Assembly (NCBI GenBank): GCA_026415035.1
Contig: JAOAHX010000009.1
Span: forward strand, 36,189 to 100,188
Length of the DNA stretch: 64,000 nt
Reading direction: 5' to 3'
DNA from: Thermodesulfobacteriota bacterium
GTDB lineage: Bacteria > Desulfobacterota > BSN033 > UBA1163
This document shows, one piece after another, positions 16,336 through 25,194 of this stretch. A program made the translations under genes and the position numbers. The notes under the pieces are model-generated. The model saw nothing but the letters and a program-made list of their open reading frames with translations. It searched no databases and had not been told where the DNA came from. Numbering within the stretch: the stretch's first letter is position 1; every line of letters starts with the position of its first letter.

Positions 16336-17493
16336 ATGAGAAAGGTAGCCATTGTTGGAGCGGGAATTACCAAATTCTACCGGAACGCCCAGGAGACGCC
16401 GAAGGAGCTGGCCTACGAGGCCGCCAAGATGGCCCTCGACTCCTGCGGCTTAAAGCTCTCCGATATCGATTGTGTCGTGGTAGGGTCTGCTCCTGACGCC
16501 TTCGATGGAGTCCACATGAAGGGCGAATACCTCTCCGATGGGGCAGGCGCATTTCGAAAACCCTACATGAGACACTTCGTGGGCGGTGGAACGGGGGTGC
16601 TCTCGCCGGCCCATGCGTGGTTTCATATCGCCTCAGGGATGTTCGACACCTGCCTGGTCGTGGCCGAGGAGAAGATGTCCTGTGCCTATCCCCATCCGGC
16701 AGGGGCTTTTCTGACAATCTTCGATCATACCACGGAACAGCCCCTCTACCCAACCCTGATCTACATCTTCGCCATCGAGATGAACCGATTCATGACGACC
16801 CACGGCTATAAGAAAGAAGAGATCGCCCTGGTGGCCGTGAAGAACAAGAAGAACGCCATGGATCATCCTTCGGCCCAACTGCCCGCGGAGATTACCGTTC
16901 AGGACGTGCTCAACTCCGAGATCATGGCCTGGCCGGTCAACCGCCTCGATATCAGCCCGACGAGCGACGGGGCCTGCGCCTTAGTCCTGGCCGCAGAACA
17001 TGTGGCCCGCAGGATCGACGAGAAACCCATCTGGATCGCCGGCGTGGGCTGGTGTCTCGATACCGCTTACTGGTGCACGCGCGACCTCTATTATCCCGAC
17101 TATCTCGAGGTGGCCGCACGCCAGGCCTACCAGATGGCCGGCATCAGAGAACCGGCCAAAGAGATCCACGTGGCCGAACCCTACGACCCCTTCACCTACA
17201 AGGAACTCCATCACATCGAGGGGTTGATGCTGGCCCCGAGGGGAAAATCGGTCGACCTGCTCGTCAAAGGCCACTTCAACCGGGACGGAAACCTTCCCTG
17301 CTCGCCCTCGGGCGGTCTTCTGGGCGTGGGAAATCCCATTTCCGCGGCCGGCCTGATGAAGATCATGGAGGTCTATCTCCAGCTCAAGGGAAGCGCTGGA
17401 AAACGGCAGGTCCCGGGCAATCCTACCTGCGGCGTGGCCAATGCCTGGGGCGATCTCATGCAGGTGGGGACCGTCGTCGTCTTGAGAAAATAA
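16336..17493 (+). CDS. Thiolase-fold protein, second copy, lacking both catalytic Cys and GH-motif His
   Basis: 385 aa, starting 16 bp after the previous gene with AAGGAGGTGA. It shares the same fold and ending (NLPCSPSGGLLGVGNPIS...MEVYLQLKGSAGKRQV). The nucleophile region reads GTGVLSPAHA (no Cys), the GHP motif reads GNP (His to Asn), and the HDCF-like motif reads PYDPF. With three positions changed it is probably the structural half of a heteromer with the upstream protein, or a partner with altered chemistry. CoA binding is likely retained, but no turnover can be assigned. Confidence 0.78.
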   Translation: MRKVAIVGAGITKFYRNAQETPKELAYEAAKMALDSCGLKLSDIDCVVVGSAPDAFDGVHMKGEYLSDGAGAFRKPYMRHFVGGGTGVLSPAHAWFHIASGMFDTCLVVAEEKMSCAYPHPAGAFLTIFDHTTEQPLYPTLIYIFAIEMNRFMTTHGYKKEEIALVAVKNKKNAMDHPSAQLPAEITVQDVLNSEIMAWPVNRLDISPTSDGACALVLAAEHVARRIDEKPIWIAGVGWCLDTAYWCTRDLYYPDYLEVAARQAYQMAGIREPAKEIHVAEPYDPFTYKELHHIEGLMLAPRGKSVDLLVKGHFNRDGNLPCSPSGGLLGVGNPISAAGLMKIMEVYLQLKGSAGKRQVPGNPTCGVANAWGDLMQVGTVVVLRK

Positions 17494-17508
17494 GGAGGAG
17501 GTGAAACC

Positions 17509-18039
17509 ATGGAGATCACGGATAAAATGGTAGCTCACACGGCCACGAAATTGACCGCTGAGGAGATCCTTGGAGGAAAAGTCCTCTCGGTAAAATGGGA
17601 GCCCAAATTGAAATATGCCTGGGACAACGGCCCGGCCATCGGCCGGTATCTCGCGGAGCTCAAAAACGGAAGGATCATCGCCAAGAAATGCGACAAATGC
17701 CACCGGATCATGCTCCCGCCGAGGATGTTCTGCGAACTCTGCTGGGTCCCGACCGGCGAATGGGTCTACGTCCAGGATACAGGGGTGGTCAATGCCTGGA
17801 TCATCGGCTACGTCGACTGGAAGGCGGCCCGCCTCGACATCAAGGGAGGGGTCCGTCCCATCACCCAGAGCATCATCGAAATCGACGGGGCCTCCAAGGG
17901 GATGGGCATCCTCCATCTCTTAAACGAGGTCGATCCGTGGAAGATCTATCGGGGCATGAAGGTGAAAGCGGTCTGGAAACCGCCGGAGGAGCGGATCGGG
18001 GCCATCACCGATATCAAATATTTCAAACCCATCGAATAA
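17509..18039 (+). CDS. DUF35 Zn-ribbon/OB-fold protein, first copy
   Basis: 176 aa. An N-terminal helical extension precedes the zinc ribbon CDKCHRIMLPPRMFCELC (about residues 64-81) and an OB-fold domain. DUF35 proteins bind thiolase-fold enzymes in archaeal HMG-CoA synthesis, in benzoylsuccinyl-CoA thiolase (BbsAB) and in steroid side-chain aldolases (Ltp2-ChsH2), usually helping to hold acyl-CoA. Start and ribosome site are in the shared module aggaggtgaaaccatgg (17496-17512), also seen at the next gene. Confidence 0.88.
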   Translation: MEITDKMVAHTATKLTAEEILGGKVLSVKWEPKLKYAWDNGPAIGRYLAELKNGRIIAKKCDKCHRIMLPPRMFCELCWVPTGEWVYVQDTGVVNAWIIGYVDWKAARLDIKGGVRPITQSIIEIDGASKGMGILHLLNEVDPWKIYRGMKVKAVWKPPEERIGAITDIKYFKPIE

Positions 18040-18155
18040 AATCCGAATGGCCAATATGGAAGATTCATCCTTTTGAGAATCGGGGTTGAGAATTTCACGC
18101 CGGTTTCGGTTTTCGAGATTCGGATTTCCGATTTCCTAAATCAGGAGGTGAAACC
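18040..18155. other. Spacer with distant inverted repeat between the two DUF35 genes
   Basis: The spacer begins with aaaatccgaat (18037-18047) and ends with attcggattt (18118-18127), complementary arms about 70 nt apart. It contains the 16-mer ttcgagattcggattt shared with 7946-7961. A long-range RNA pairing could fold the whole spacer out, but no T-run follows, so it is not a standard terminator. Confidence 0.4.
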
Positions 18156-18632
18156 ATGGCGTTGATCGAACGTCTTCAGAAGACCACGGACGTCACGTAT
18201 TGGGAAGGCCAAATCCCGATGAACTATATCTACACGGTGGGCCGGGCCGGAGAGAAGTTCTTCCGGGAGATCATCAACGGAAAGCTCTTCGGGGCAAAAT
18301 GCGAGGCCTGTGAGCTCCTCTACGTCCCCCCTCGAACCTATTGTGAGAAATGCTTTGCCCGGTTAGAGGACCATTATGTGGAGGTGGGGACGAAGGGGAC
18401 GGTCCACACCTTCACCCAGTGCTGGGAGACCTTTGACGGCATCCGGAAAGAGACCCCCTCCATCGTCGCGGTGATCCGCATCGATGGCACCCAGGGAGGG
18501 CTCGTCCATTGGTTGGGCGAGGTCGACTTCAAGGACGTCTATATCGGCATGCCGGTCGAGGCGGTCTTCAAACCCAAAGAGGATCGCGAGGGAAGCATCC
18601 TGGACATCAAGTATTTCAAACCCACGAGATAA
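18156..18632 (+). CDS. DUF35 Zn-ribbon/OB-fold protein, second copy
   Basis: 158 aa. The zinc ribbon CEACELLYVPPRTYCEKC (about residues 49-66) matches the first copy in spacing, and the OB-fold ends with the same SILDIKYFKP-type tail (first copy AITDIKYFKP). With two thiolase-fold proteins and two DUF35 proteins in a row, each thiolase may have its own partner. The start has the identical 17-base ribosome-site module as the first copy, consistent with tandem duplication. Confidence 0.88.
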   Translation: MALIERLQKTTDVTYWEGQIPMNYIYTVGRAGEKFFREIINGKLFGAKCEACELLYVPPRTYCEKCFARLEDHYVEVGTKGTVHTFTQCWETFDGIRKETPSIVAVIRIDGTQGGLVHWLGEVDFKDVYIGMPVEAVFKPKEDREGSILDIKYFKPTR

Positions 18633-18637
18633 TCTGC

Positions 18638-18672
18638 CCCCTCACCCCCCTCCCCGTGGGGGGGGTGAGGGG
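18638..18672 (+). terminator. GC-rich hairpin between DUF35 and acyl-CoA dehydrogenase genes
   Basis: A 13-bp perfect stem pairs cccctcacccccc (18638-18650) with ggggggtgagggg (18660-18672), with a 9-nt loop. It lies just after the second DUF35 stop and ends 15 bp before the ATG at 18688. There is no U-run, so it is more likely an attenuator or RNA-processing/stability element than a full rho-independent terminator. Confidence 0.5.
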
Positions 18673-18687
18673 ATTCGGGAGGCACCT

Positions 18688-19857
18688 ATGGCACTCGACT
18701 TTGACCTGACCGAAGAGCAACAGATGCTTCGAAAAATGGTCCGCAATTTTGCGGAAAAAGAGATCGCTCCGGTGGCTCAGGAGCTCGATGAGAAAGAAGA
18801 GTTCTCCTACCACCTGACCAAGCGGATGGGGGAACTCGGCCTGTTCGGTCCCTTCGTTTCGGAGGAGTATGGGGGAAGCAATGTGGGGTACATCTCCTAT
18901 ATCATCGCGGTCGAAGAGATCGCCCGGATCGACGGGTCTCAGGCCGCCACCCTCGCCGCGGGGAATTCTCTCGGCATCGCTCCCATCTATTACTATGGGA
19001 ACGAAGAACAGAAACAGAGGTGGCTTCCGGACCTCTGCGCGGGCAAGGCCCTTGCCTCCTTCGGCTTGACCGAGCCCAATGCCGGTTCCGATGCCGGGGC
19101 CTCCAAGACCACCGCCGTCCTCCAAGGAGACTACTGGGTGCTCAACGGATCGAAGATCTTCATCACCAATTCGACGACCGAGATCAGCAAGGTCTGTACG
19201 GTGCAAGCGGTCACCGGAAAACGCCCCGATGGCCGGCCCGAGATCTCCTGCATCCTCGTGCCGAACGGAACGCCGGGATTCACCACCAAGACCATGCACG
19301 GAAAGATGGTCTGGCGGGCCTCCAACACCGGCGAACTCTACTTCACCGATTGTAAGGTCCCCAAAGAGAACCTGTTGGGAAAACGGGGGGACGGATTTCA
19401 CCAGATGCTGGCCACCCTGGACGGAGGAAGGCTCAGCATTGCGGCCATGGGACTGGGTGGGGCCCAGGGCGCCTTCGAGCTGGCCCTCAAATATGCCTCC
19501 GAGCGGGAGCAATTCGGCCGGCCCATCGGCACCTTTCAGGTCAACGCCTTCAAGCTCGCGGACATGGCCACGGAGATCGAGCTGGGAAGATTGCTCCTCT
19601 ACAAGGCCTGCTGGCTCTGCGAACAGCATCGACCCTTCGGAAAGGAAGCGGCCATGGCCAAATTATATTGTTCCGAAATGTATCACCGCGTGGCCTATCA
19701 GGCCGTCCAGCTCCACGGAGGGTACGGGTTGATGAAGGAATATGGGGTGGAGCGTCACTACCGGAACCAGAAACTTCTCGATATCGGAGAGGGGACATCG
19801 GAAGTCCAGCGAATCGTCATCGCCAGACACATCGGCGTTCCGGGAAGGGCCCTCTAA
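18688..19857 (+). CDS. Acyl-CoA dehydrogenase, second copy
   Basis: 389 aa from the ATG at 18688, with ribosome site GGGAGGC. It starts MALDFDLTEEQQMLRKMVRN. It has FGLTEPNAGSDAGASKT, YWVLNGSKIFITN, the REQFGRPIGTFQ segment, QLHGGYGLMKEYGVER and IGEGTSEVQRIVIARHIG, whose Glu is the expected catalytic base. It is more like short/branched-chain dehydrogenases, but I would not fix the substrate. Its position between the thiolase/DUF35 set and the methylmalonyl genes suggests oxidation of the acyl-CoA handled by that set; electrons would go to EtfBA encoded at 4876-6647. Confidence 0.92.
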   Translation: MALDFDLTEEQQMLRKMVRNFAEKEIAPVAQELDEKEEFSYHLTKRMGELGLFGPFVSEEYGGSNVGYISYIIAVEEIARIDGSQAATLAAGNSLGIAPIYYYGNEEQKQRWLPDLCAGKALASFGLTEPNAGSDAGASKTTAVLQGDYWVLNGSKIFITNSTTEISKVCTVQAVTGKRPDGRPEISCILVPNGTPGFTTKTMHGKMVWRASNTGELYFTDCKVPKENLLGKRGDGFHQMLATLDGGRLSIAAMGLGGAQGAFELALKYASEREQFGRPIGTFQVNAFKLADMATEIELGRLLLYKACWLCEQHRPFGKEAAMAKLYCSEMYHRVAYQAVQLHGGYGLMKEYGVERHYRNQKLLDIGEGTSEVQRIVIARHIGVPGRAL

Positions 19858-19928
19858 AGGATGGCAGGAGAGGGCCTTCGCTTTCCTCTATTGCGATGAG
19901 GTCCGTTTTCTGCTAAGGTGATACCGCA

Positions 19929-20876
19929 ATGAGTCTGGTCCAACGGATCCTCCAGGGAGATATTCGGGCGGCCTCCCGATTGATGCGGGACATCGATGAT
20001 CGAATCCCCTCGGCGACGGACGCCCTGAAAGAGCTTTATCCGAGGACCGGGAGGGCCTATGTCATCGGGATCACGGGGCCACCGGGCTCCGGGAAATCGA
20101 CCATCGTCGATAAGATGGTCGACATCTTCCGGAAGGAGGGAAAGACGGTCGGCATCGTGGCGGTCGACCCCACCAGCCCCTTTACCGGAGGGGCGATCCT
20201 CGGCGACCGGATCCGGATGCAGCGCCATGCGACGGATGAAGGCGTCTTCATTCGCTCCTTGGCCACCCGGGGTTCTCTCGGCGGTCTCTCCCGATCCACC
20301 CAGGACATCGTTAACGTCATGGATGCCATGGGAAAGGACATCATCCTCGTCGAGACCGTGGGCGTGGGGCAGGACGAAGTCGACATCGTCAACACGGCCC
20401 ATACCTCGATCGTCGTCCTCATCCCAGGCCTGGGAGACGATATCCAGGCGATCAAGGCGGGGATCATCGAGATCGGAGATCTCTTCGTGATCAACAAGTG
20501 TGAACGCGAAGGGGCGGACAAGATGGAGCGGGACCTCCGGATGGTGCTCGAGATGGGGCGGAAGCGAGAGGACGGGTGGGACCCTCCCATCTTCAAAACC
20601 GAGGCGATCCTCGGGAAGGGGATCTTCGAACTGGTCTATGGCATTTACCGCCACAGGCAGGCTCTGGAACAGGGCCAGGGCCTCGAAAAGAAGCAAAAGG
20701 AAAGGGCCAAGACCCTCTTCTTGGAGGTTCTCGAGTCAGAGGTGATGACCCGGTTTATGGAGAAGATCCAATCCGATCCCCGATGGGAAAACCTCCTCGA
20801 AGCATTGGCCCATCGACGCCTCGATCCCTATTCCCTGGCCGAGACGATGATCGCCGAAGAACTCCGGAGTCCTTAA
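19929..20876 (+). CDS. meaB: MeaB-type GTPase, B12 mutase chaperone
   Basis: 315 aa. The P-loop GPPGSGKSTIVDKM sits near residue 50, followed by VAVDPTSPFTGGAILGDRIRM, the LVETVGVGQDEVDI switch and the base-recognition motif NKCE. These are the signatures of MeaB/ArgK proteins, which gate cobalamin loading and protect methylmalonyl-CoA and isobutyryl-CoA mutases. It is the only such gene in the window and could serve both mutases. Confidence 0.94.
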   Translation: MSLVQRILQGDIRAASRLMRDIDDRIPSATDALKELYPRTGRAYVIGITGPPGSGKSTIVDKMVDIFRKEGKTVGIVAVDPTSPFTGGAILGDRIRMQRHATDEGVFIRSLATRGSLGGLSRSTQDIVNVMDAMGKDIILVETVGVGQDEVDIVNTAHTSIVVLIPGLGDDIQAIKAGIIEIGDLFVINKCEREGADKMERDLRMVLEMGRKREDGWDPPIFKTEAILGKGIFELVYGIYRHRQALEQGQGLEKKQKERAKTLFLEVLESEVMTRFMEKIQSDPRWENLLEALAHRRLDPYSLAETMIAEELRSP

Positions 20877-20974
20877 CCCGTCTTCCCTGAGGATTGATCC
20901 TTTGGGCGTTGCATCTGAATTTTGGGGTTTGAGTTTTCCGTTTTGAATTTGAATGGGACAGGGGGGATCCACGC
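20877..20974. other. AT-richer spacer before the carboxyltransferase gene
   Basis: A 98-bp spacer with a run such as gaattttggggtttgagttt and the related gttttgaatttgaatg, of the same low-complexity style as the spacers at 7828 and 18040. I see no convincing promoter or terminator in it. Confidence 0.35.
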
Positions 20975-22549
20975 ATGCGATCCATCGAAGCCATCCGAAA
21001 AGAGTTGGAGAGGAGAAGGGCCGAAGCCCTCTTGGGAGGGGGACAGGAGAAGATCGATAAGCAGCACAAAGAGGGGAAGCTGACTGCTCGGGAGCGACTG
21101 GACCTCCTCCTCGATCCAGGGACCTTCGTCGAACTGGACAAGTTCGTCACTCACCGGTGCACCGATTTCGGGATGGAGAAGAAGAAATTCTGGGGCGATG
21201 GCGTGGTCACCGGTTACGGGAAGATCCACGGTCGTCTCGTCTTTGTCTTTTCTCAAGACTTCACCGTCTTCGGCGGTGCCCTCGGGATGGCCTTCGCCGA
21301 AAAGATCTGCAAGATCATGGATCTTGCCATGAAGACCGGCGCCCCCATCATCGGGCTTAACGACTCGGGGGGGGCGAGAATCCAGGAGGGGGTAGAAAGT
21401 TTGGCCGGTTATGCCTACATCTTCCTTCGAAACGTCCTGGCCTCCGGCGTGGTGCCCCAGATCTCCGCGATCATGGGCCCTTGCGCCGGAGGAGCGGTCT
21501 ATTCTCCTGCCATCACGGACTTCATCTTGATGACCAAGAAGACCAGTTACCTCCACATCACCGGCCCGGACGTGATCCGGGCTGCCCTCGGAAAGACCGA
21601 GACGCCCGATGGCAAACCGATCACCTCCGAGCTCCTCGGAGGGGCACAGGTTCATATGGAGAAAAGCGGCGTGGCCCACTTCGCCGGGGAGAACGACGAG
21701 GACACGATCCGGCTGATCAAGGAGCTCCTCAGCTTCCTGCCCCAGAACAACCGGGAAAAACCTCCGGTCATCGAATGTACCGATGATCCCAACCGGATGG
21801 AGGAGTCGCTCAAGACCGTCGTCCCTGAAGACTCTAAGAAGGCCTACGACATGAAGAAGATCATCTTGGGGACGGTGGATCACGGATATTTCCTCGAGGT
21901 CCAGAAAGATTGGGCCAAGAACATCGTCGTCGGTTTCGCCCGTTACAACGGGATGCCGGTGGGGATCGTGGCCAATCAGCCCAACTGGCTGGCCGGGTCC
22001 CTCGACCCCGACTCCTCGGTCAAGGCCGCCCGGTTCGTCCGGTTCTGCGACTGCTTCAACATCCCCTTGGTCACCTTCGTGGATGTCCCGGGATTTCTGC
22101 CGGGGATCGATATGGAGGCAAGGGGGATCATCCGCCACGGAGCCAAACTGCTCTACGCCTATTGCGAGGCGACGGTCCCCAAGGTCACGATCATCACCCG
22201 AAAAGGCTACGGGGGGGCCTACGACGTCATGTCCTCCAAACACATCCGGGGGGATATCAACTATTGCTATCCCACCGCGGAGATCGCCGTCATGGGCGCC
22301 GAGGGAGCGGTCAACATCATCTTCCGGAACGAGATCAAAGAATCCAGCAACCCCGAAGAGACCCGCAAGAGACTGGTCGAGGAATACCAGATGAAATTTG
22401 CCAGTCCTTACAAAGCGGCCGAATTGGGATATGTCGATGAGATCATCGAACCGGAGGAGACCCGTCCCAAGATCATCCAGGCCCTCGACATCCTAAAAAC
22501 CAAGGTCGATACGAACCCTTGGCGGAAGCACGGTAACATCCCCCTTTAA
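20975..22549 (+). CDS. mmdA: Acyl-CoA carboxylase / methylmalonyl-CoA decarboxylase carboxyltransferase subunit
   Basis: 524 aa, family length. It begins with the [21 protein letters not shown] region. The first crotonase-like half carries [19 protein letters not shown] and the second carries [22 protein letters not shown] with [14 protein letters not shown]. The family moves carboxyl between biotin and propionyl-CoA. Mutase, epimerase and MeaB next door make propionyl/methylmalonyl-CoA the likely pair. No biotin carboxylase, biotin carrier or membrane decarboxylase subunit is present in the window, so partners must be elsewhere. Confidence 0.92.
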   Translation: MRSIEAIRKELERRRAEALLGGGQEKIDKQHKEGKLTARERLDLLLDPGTFVELDKFVTHRCTDFGMEKKKFWGDGVVTGYGKIHGRLVFVFSQDFTVFGGALGMAFAEKICKIMDLAMKTGAPIIGLNDSGGARIQEGVESLAGYAYIFLRNVLASGVVPQISAIMGPCAGGAVYSPAITDFILMTKKTSYLHITGPDVIRAALGKTETPDGKPITSELLGGAQVHMEKSGVAHFAGENDEDTIRLIKELLSFLPQNNREKPPVIECTDDPNRMEESLKTVVPEDSKKAYDMKKIILGTVDHGYFLEVQKDWAKNIVVGFARYNGMPVGIVANQPNWLAGSLDPDSSVKAARFVRFCDCFNIPLVTFVDVPGFLPGIDMEARGIIRHGAKLLYAYCEATVPKVTIITRKGYGGAYDVMSSKHIRGDINYCYPTAEIAVMGAEGAVNIIFRNEIKESSNPEETRKRLVEEYQMKFASPYKAAELGYVDEIIEPEETRPKIIQALDILKTKVDTNPWRKHGNIPL

Positions 22550-22607
22550 CAGGAAATCCGACCTCCGGAGGCCGAGATCGGACGTCCGGAGGGTGGAGGT
22601 GTGAATC

Positions 22608-24263
22608 ATGTCCAAAAACATACGCGAAGAGATGGAGCGTTGGGAGAAGACGACCCTCCAGAAAGCGGTGTCCAAAGCCCCGGAGCGTCAACCCTCCTTC
22701 CAGACCACCTCCCATATCGAACTTAAACGGCTTTACACCCCCCTCGATCTCGGAGAGCTCGATTACTGCAGAGACCTGGGCTTCCCGGGTGAATATCCCT
22801 TCACCCGGGGCGTCCAGCCCACGATGTATCGGGGTCGCCTCTGGACGATGAGGCAGTATGCCGGGTTCGCCACGGCGGAGGAGACCAACAAACGATATAA
22901 ATATCTCCTCGAACAGGGACAGACCGGTTTGAGCGTCGCCTTCGACCTCCCCACCCAGATCGGCTATGACTCCGACCATCCCCTTGCGGAGGGAGAGGTG
23001 GGCAAGGTCGGGGTGGCCATCGACACCCTAAAAGACATGGAGATCCTCTTCGACGGCATTCCCCTCGATCAAGTCTCCACCTCCATGACCATCAATGCGA
23101 CCGCTGCCATCCTGCTTGCCATGTATATTGCCGTGGCGGAAAAACAGGGGGTCCCAAGCCATGTTCTTCAGGGAACGATTCAGAACGACATCTTAAAGGA
23201 GTATTCGGCCAGGGGGACCTACATCTACCCACCCCTCGAATCGATGCGGATCGTGACCGACATCTTCGCCTTCTGTAAGGAGCACGTCCCGCGATGGAAC
23301 ACCATCAGCATCAGCGGCTACCACATGCGGGAGGCCGGCTGCACGGCGGTCCAGGAGGTGGCCTTTACGCTTGCCGACGGCATCGCTTATGTGGAGGCCG
23401 CCATACGGGCTGGCCTGGATGTGGACTCCTTTGCCTCCAGGCTCGCCTTCTTTTTCTGTTGCCATAACAATTTCATCGAAGAGGTGGCCAAATTTCGGGC
23501 CGCTCGAAGGCTCTGGGCCAGGATCATGAAGGAACGGTTCAAGGCCAAGAGGGATGAATCGTGTATGCTTCGATTCCATACGCAGACCGCCGGATGCACC
23601 CTCACCGCCCAGCAACCCGAGAACAATGTCGTCCGGGTGGCCTTCCAGGCCCTTGCCGCGGTCTTGGGAGGGACCCAATCCCTTCACACGAATTCCAAAG
23701 ACGAAGCCTATGCCCTTCCCACGGAGGAGGCCGTGAGGATCGCCCTGAGGACCCAACAGATCATCGCCTACGAAAGCGGCGTGGCAGAGATGATCGATCC
23801 CCTCGGGGGGTCCTATGCGGTGGAATCCCTCACCCACGAGATCGAAAGAAAGGCCCAGGAATACATCGACAAGATCGACGCCATGGGAGGGGCCATCAAG
23901 GCGATCGAATCGGGCTTCATCCAGGAGGAGATCGCCGAGAGCGCTTATCAGTATCAGAAAGAAATCGAAACCAAAAAACGGATCATCGTGGGGCTGAACC
24001 AATTCCAGATCGAAGAAGAGCCTCTCAGGGACATCCTGAAAATCGACCCCGAGATCGAACGGTACCAGAAAGAGAAACTGGCCAGGGTCAAAGGGGAGCG
24101 AGATCAGGCCAGGGTGAGGGAAACCTTGGGCGCCTTGAAAAAGGCGGCTCAAGGGACTGAAAACATCGTCCCCCGGATCCTTGAGGCCGTGAAAGCCTAC
24201 GCCACGCTGGGAGAGATCTCGGACGTCCTGAGGGAGGTGTTCGGGGAGTACCGGGAACGGTAA
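22608..24263 (+). CDS. mcmA: Methylmalonyl-CoA mutase, large subunit
   Basis: 551 aa. It has the same barrel as the mutase at 12884 but with true MCM residues: Tyr84 in RQYAG (MCM Tyr89) and Arg202 in [10 protein letters not shown] (MCM Arg207, which binds the carboxylate), plus AFDLPT and [13 protein letters not shown]. It converts methylmalonyl-CoA to succinyl-CoA with adenosylcobalamin. A palindrome cctccggagg lies in the 58-bp gap upstream. The B12 subunit, epimerase and carboxyltransferase are adjacent, so the complete propionyl-CoA to succinyl-CoA branch is clustered. Confidence 0.95.
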   Translation: MSKNIREEMERWEKTTLQKAVSKAPERQPSFQTTSHIELKRLYTPLDLGELDYCRDLGFPGEYPFTRGVQPTMYRGRLWTMRQYAGFATAEETNKRYKYLLEQGQTGLSVAFDLPTQIGYDSDHPLAEGEVGKVGVAIDTLKDMEILFDGIPLDQVSTSMTINATAAILLAMYIAVAEKQGVPSHVLQGTIQNDILKEYSARGTYIYPPLESMRIVTDIFAFCKEHVPRWNTISISGYHMREAGCTAVQEVAFTLADGIAYVEAAIRAGLDVDSFASRLAFFFCCHNNFIEEVAKFRAARRLWARIMKERFKAKRDESCMLRFHTQTAGCTLTAQQPENNVVRVAFQALAAVLGGTQSLHTNSKDEAYALPTEEAVRIALRTQQIIAYESGVAEMIDPLGGSYAVESLTHEIERKAQEYIDKIDAMGGAIKAIESGFIQEEIAESAYQYQKEIETKKRIIVGLNQFQIEEEPLRDILKIDPEIERYQKEKLARVKGERDQARVRETLGALKKAAQGTENIVPRILEAVKAYATLGEISDVLREVFGEYRER

Positions 24264-24332
24264 TCCCTCAAGGCCCCGATATCCTGTTCCGCGTCATCAT
24301 CAAAAAGCTCTCGATCAGGCCGGAGGTGACAG

Positions 24333-24731
24333 ATGCCCCGAAAAATTAGAGTCCTCATCGCAAAACCCGGATTGGATGGCCACGACAGGGGGGCCAAGGT
24401 CATCGCCCGGGCCCTCCGGGATGCGGGCATGGAAGTGATCTATACCGGGATACGTCAGACTCCGGAACAGATCGCCAATGCCGCCATCCAGGAAGGGGTC
24501 GACATCGTCGGTCTCTCGAGCCTCTCGGGGGCCCACATGAGCCTCTTCCCGAAGGTGGTTCAACTCCTCAAAGAGAAGGGGGCGGAAGATATTCACGTCT
24601 TCGGAGGAGGGATCATCCCCGTGGATGACATCCCTCGTCTCAAGGAGGTCGGGATTCGTGAAATCTTCTTGCCGGGGACCTCGACCGAGGAGATCATTCA
24701 CTACATCCGGGAGAATGTAAAAACCACCTGA
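24333..24731 (+). CDS. mcmB: Methylmalonyl-CoA mutase, B12-binding subunit
   Basis: 132 aa. It carries [18 protein letters not shown] with the DxHxxG cobalt ligand His, [14 protein letters not shown] and [13 protein letters not shown]. The start follows CCGGAGGTGACAG. It is highly similar to the subunit at 14572, but pairs by position with the methylmalonyl-specific large subunit at 22608. Cross-pairing between the two large and two small subunits is possible. Confidence 0.93.
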   Translation: MPRKIRVLIAKPGLDGHDRGAKVIARALRDAGMEVIYTGIRQTPEQIANAAIQEGVDIVGLSSLSGAHMSLFPKVVQLLKEKGAEDIHVFGGGIIPVDDIPRLKEVGIREIFLPGTSTEEIIHYIRENVKTT

Positions 24732-24783
24732 ATATTCAAATCCCTCGTGCCACTTTCTAAGGTCGGAGGGAAAGGAGCGAGAC

Positions 24784-25194
24784 ATGCTGAAAAAAATCGA
24801 CCACATCGCCATCGCCGTCCACAACCTCGAAGAGGCCGCCAGGTTCTATCAAGAGGTGATGGGCCTCACCCTTTCGGGAGTGGAGGTGGTCACCGCTCAG
24901 AAGACCCGAGTGGGTTTTTTTAAGATCGGAGAGTCCAACATCGAACTGGTCCAACCCACCGAACCCGATTCCCCCCTGGTAAAGTTCTTAGAGACGAAAG
25001 GCCAGGGGATTCACCATATCTGCTTCGAAGTGGATGATGTAGAATCGGAAGTGAAGGCGTTCCTCGAAAGGGGGGCGACCATGGTGGATCAAAAACCCCG
25101 GCCTGGAGCCCACGACTCCAAGGTGGCCTTCGTCCATCCCAAGTCGACGGGCGGGGTACTGATCGAACTCTGCGAGCATCCCAAAGGGCATTAA
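24784..25194 (+). CDS. mce: Methylmalonyl-CoA epimerase
   Basis: 136 aa, family length. It is a VOC-fold protein with IDHIAIAVHNLEEAARFYQ at the start, GQGIHHICFEVDDVE in the middle and GVLIELCEH at the end. The His and Glu in these motifs are the expected metal ligands. It interconverts the two methylmalonyl-CoA epimers between carboxyltransferase and mutase. Its stop overlaps by 4 bp the stop of the convergent regulator gene, with no room for a terminator between them. Confidence 0.94.
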   Translation: MLKKIDHIAIAVHNLEEAARFYQEVMGLTLSGVEVVTAQKTRVGFFKIGESNIELVQPTEPDSPLVKFLETKGQGIHHICFEVDDVESEVKAFLERGATMVDQKPRPGAHDSKVAFVHPKSTGGVLIELCEHPKGH

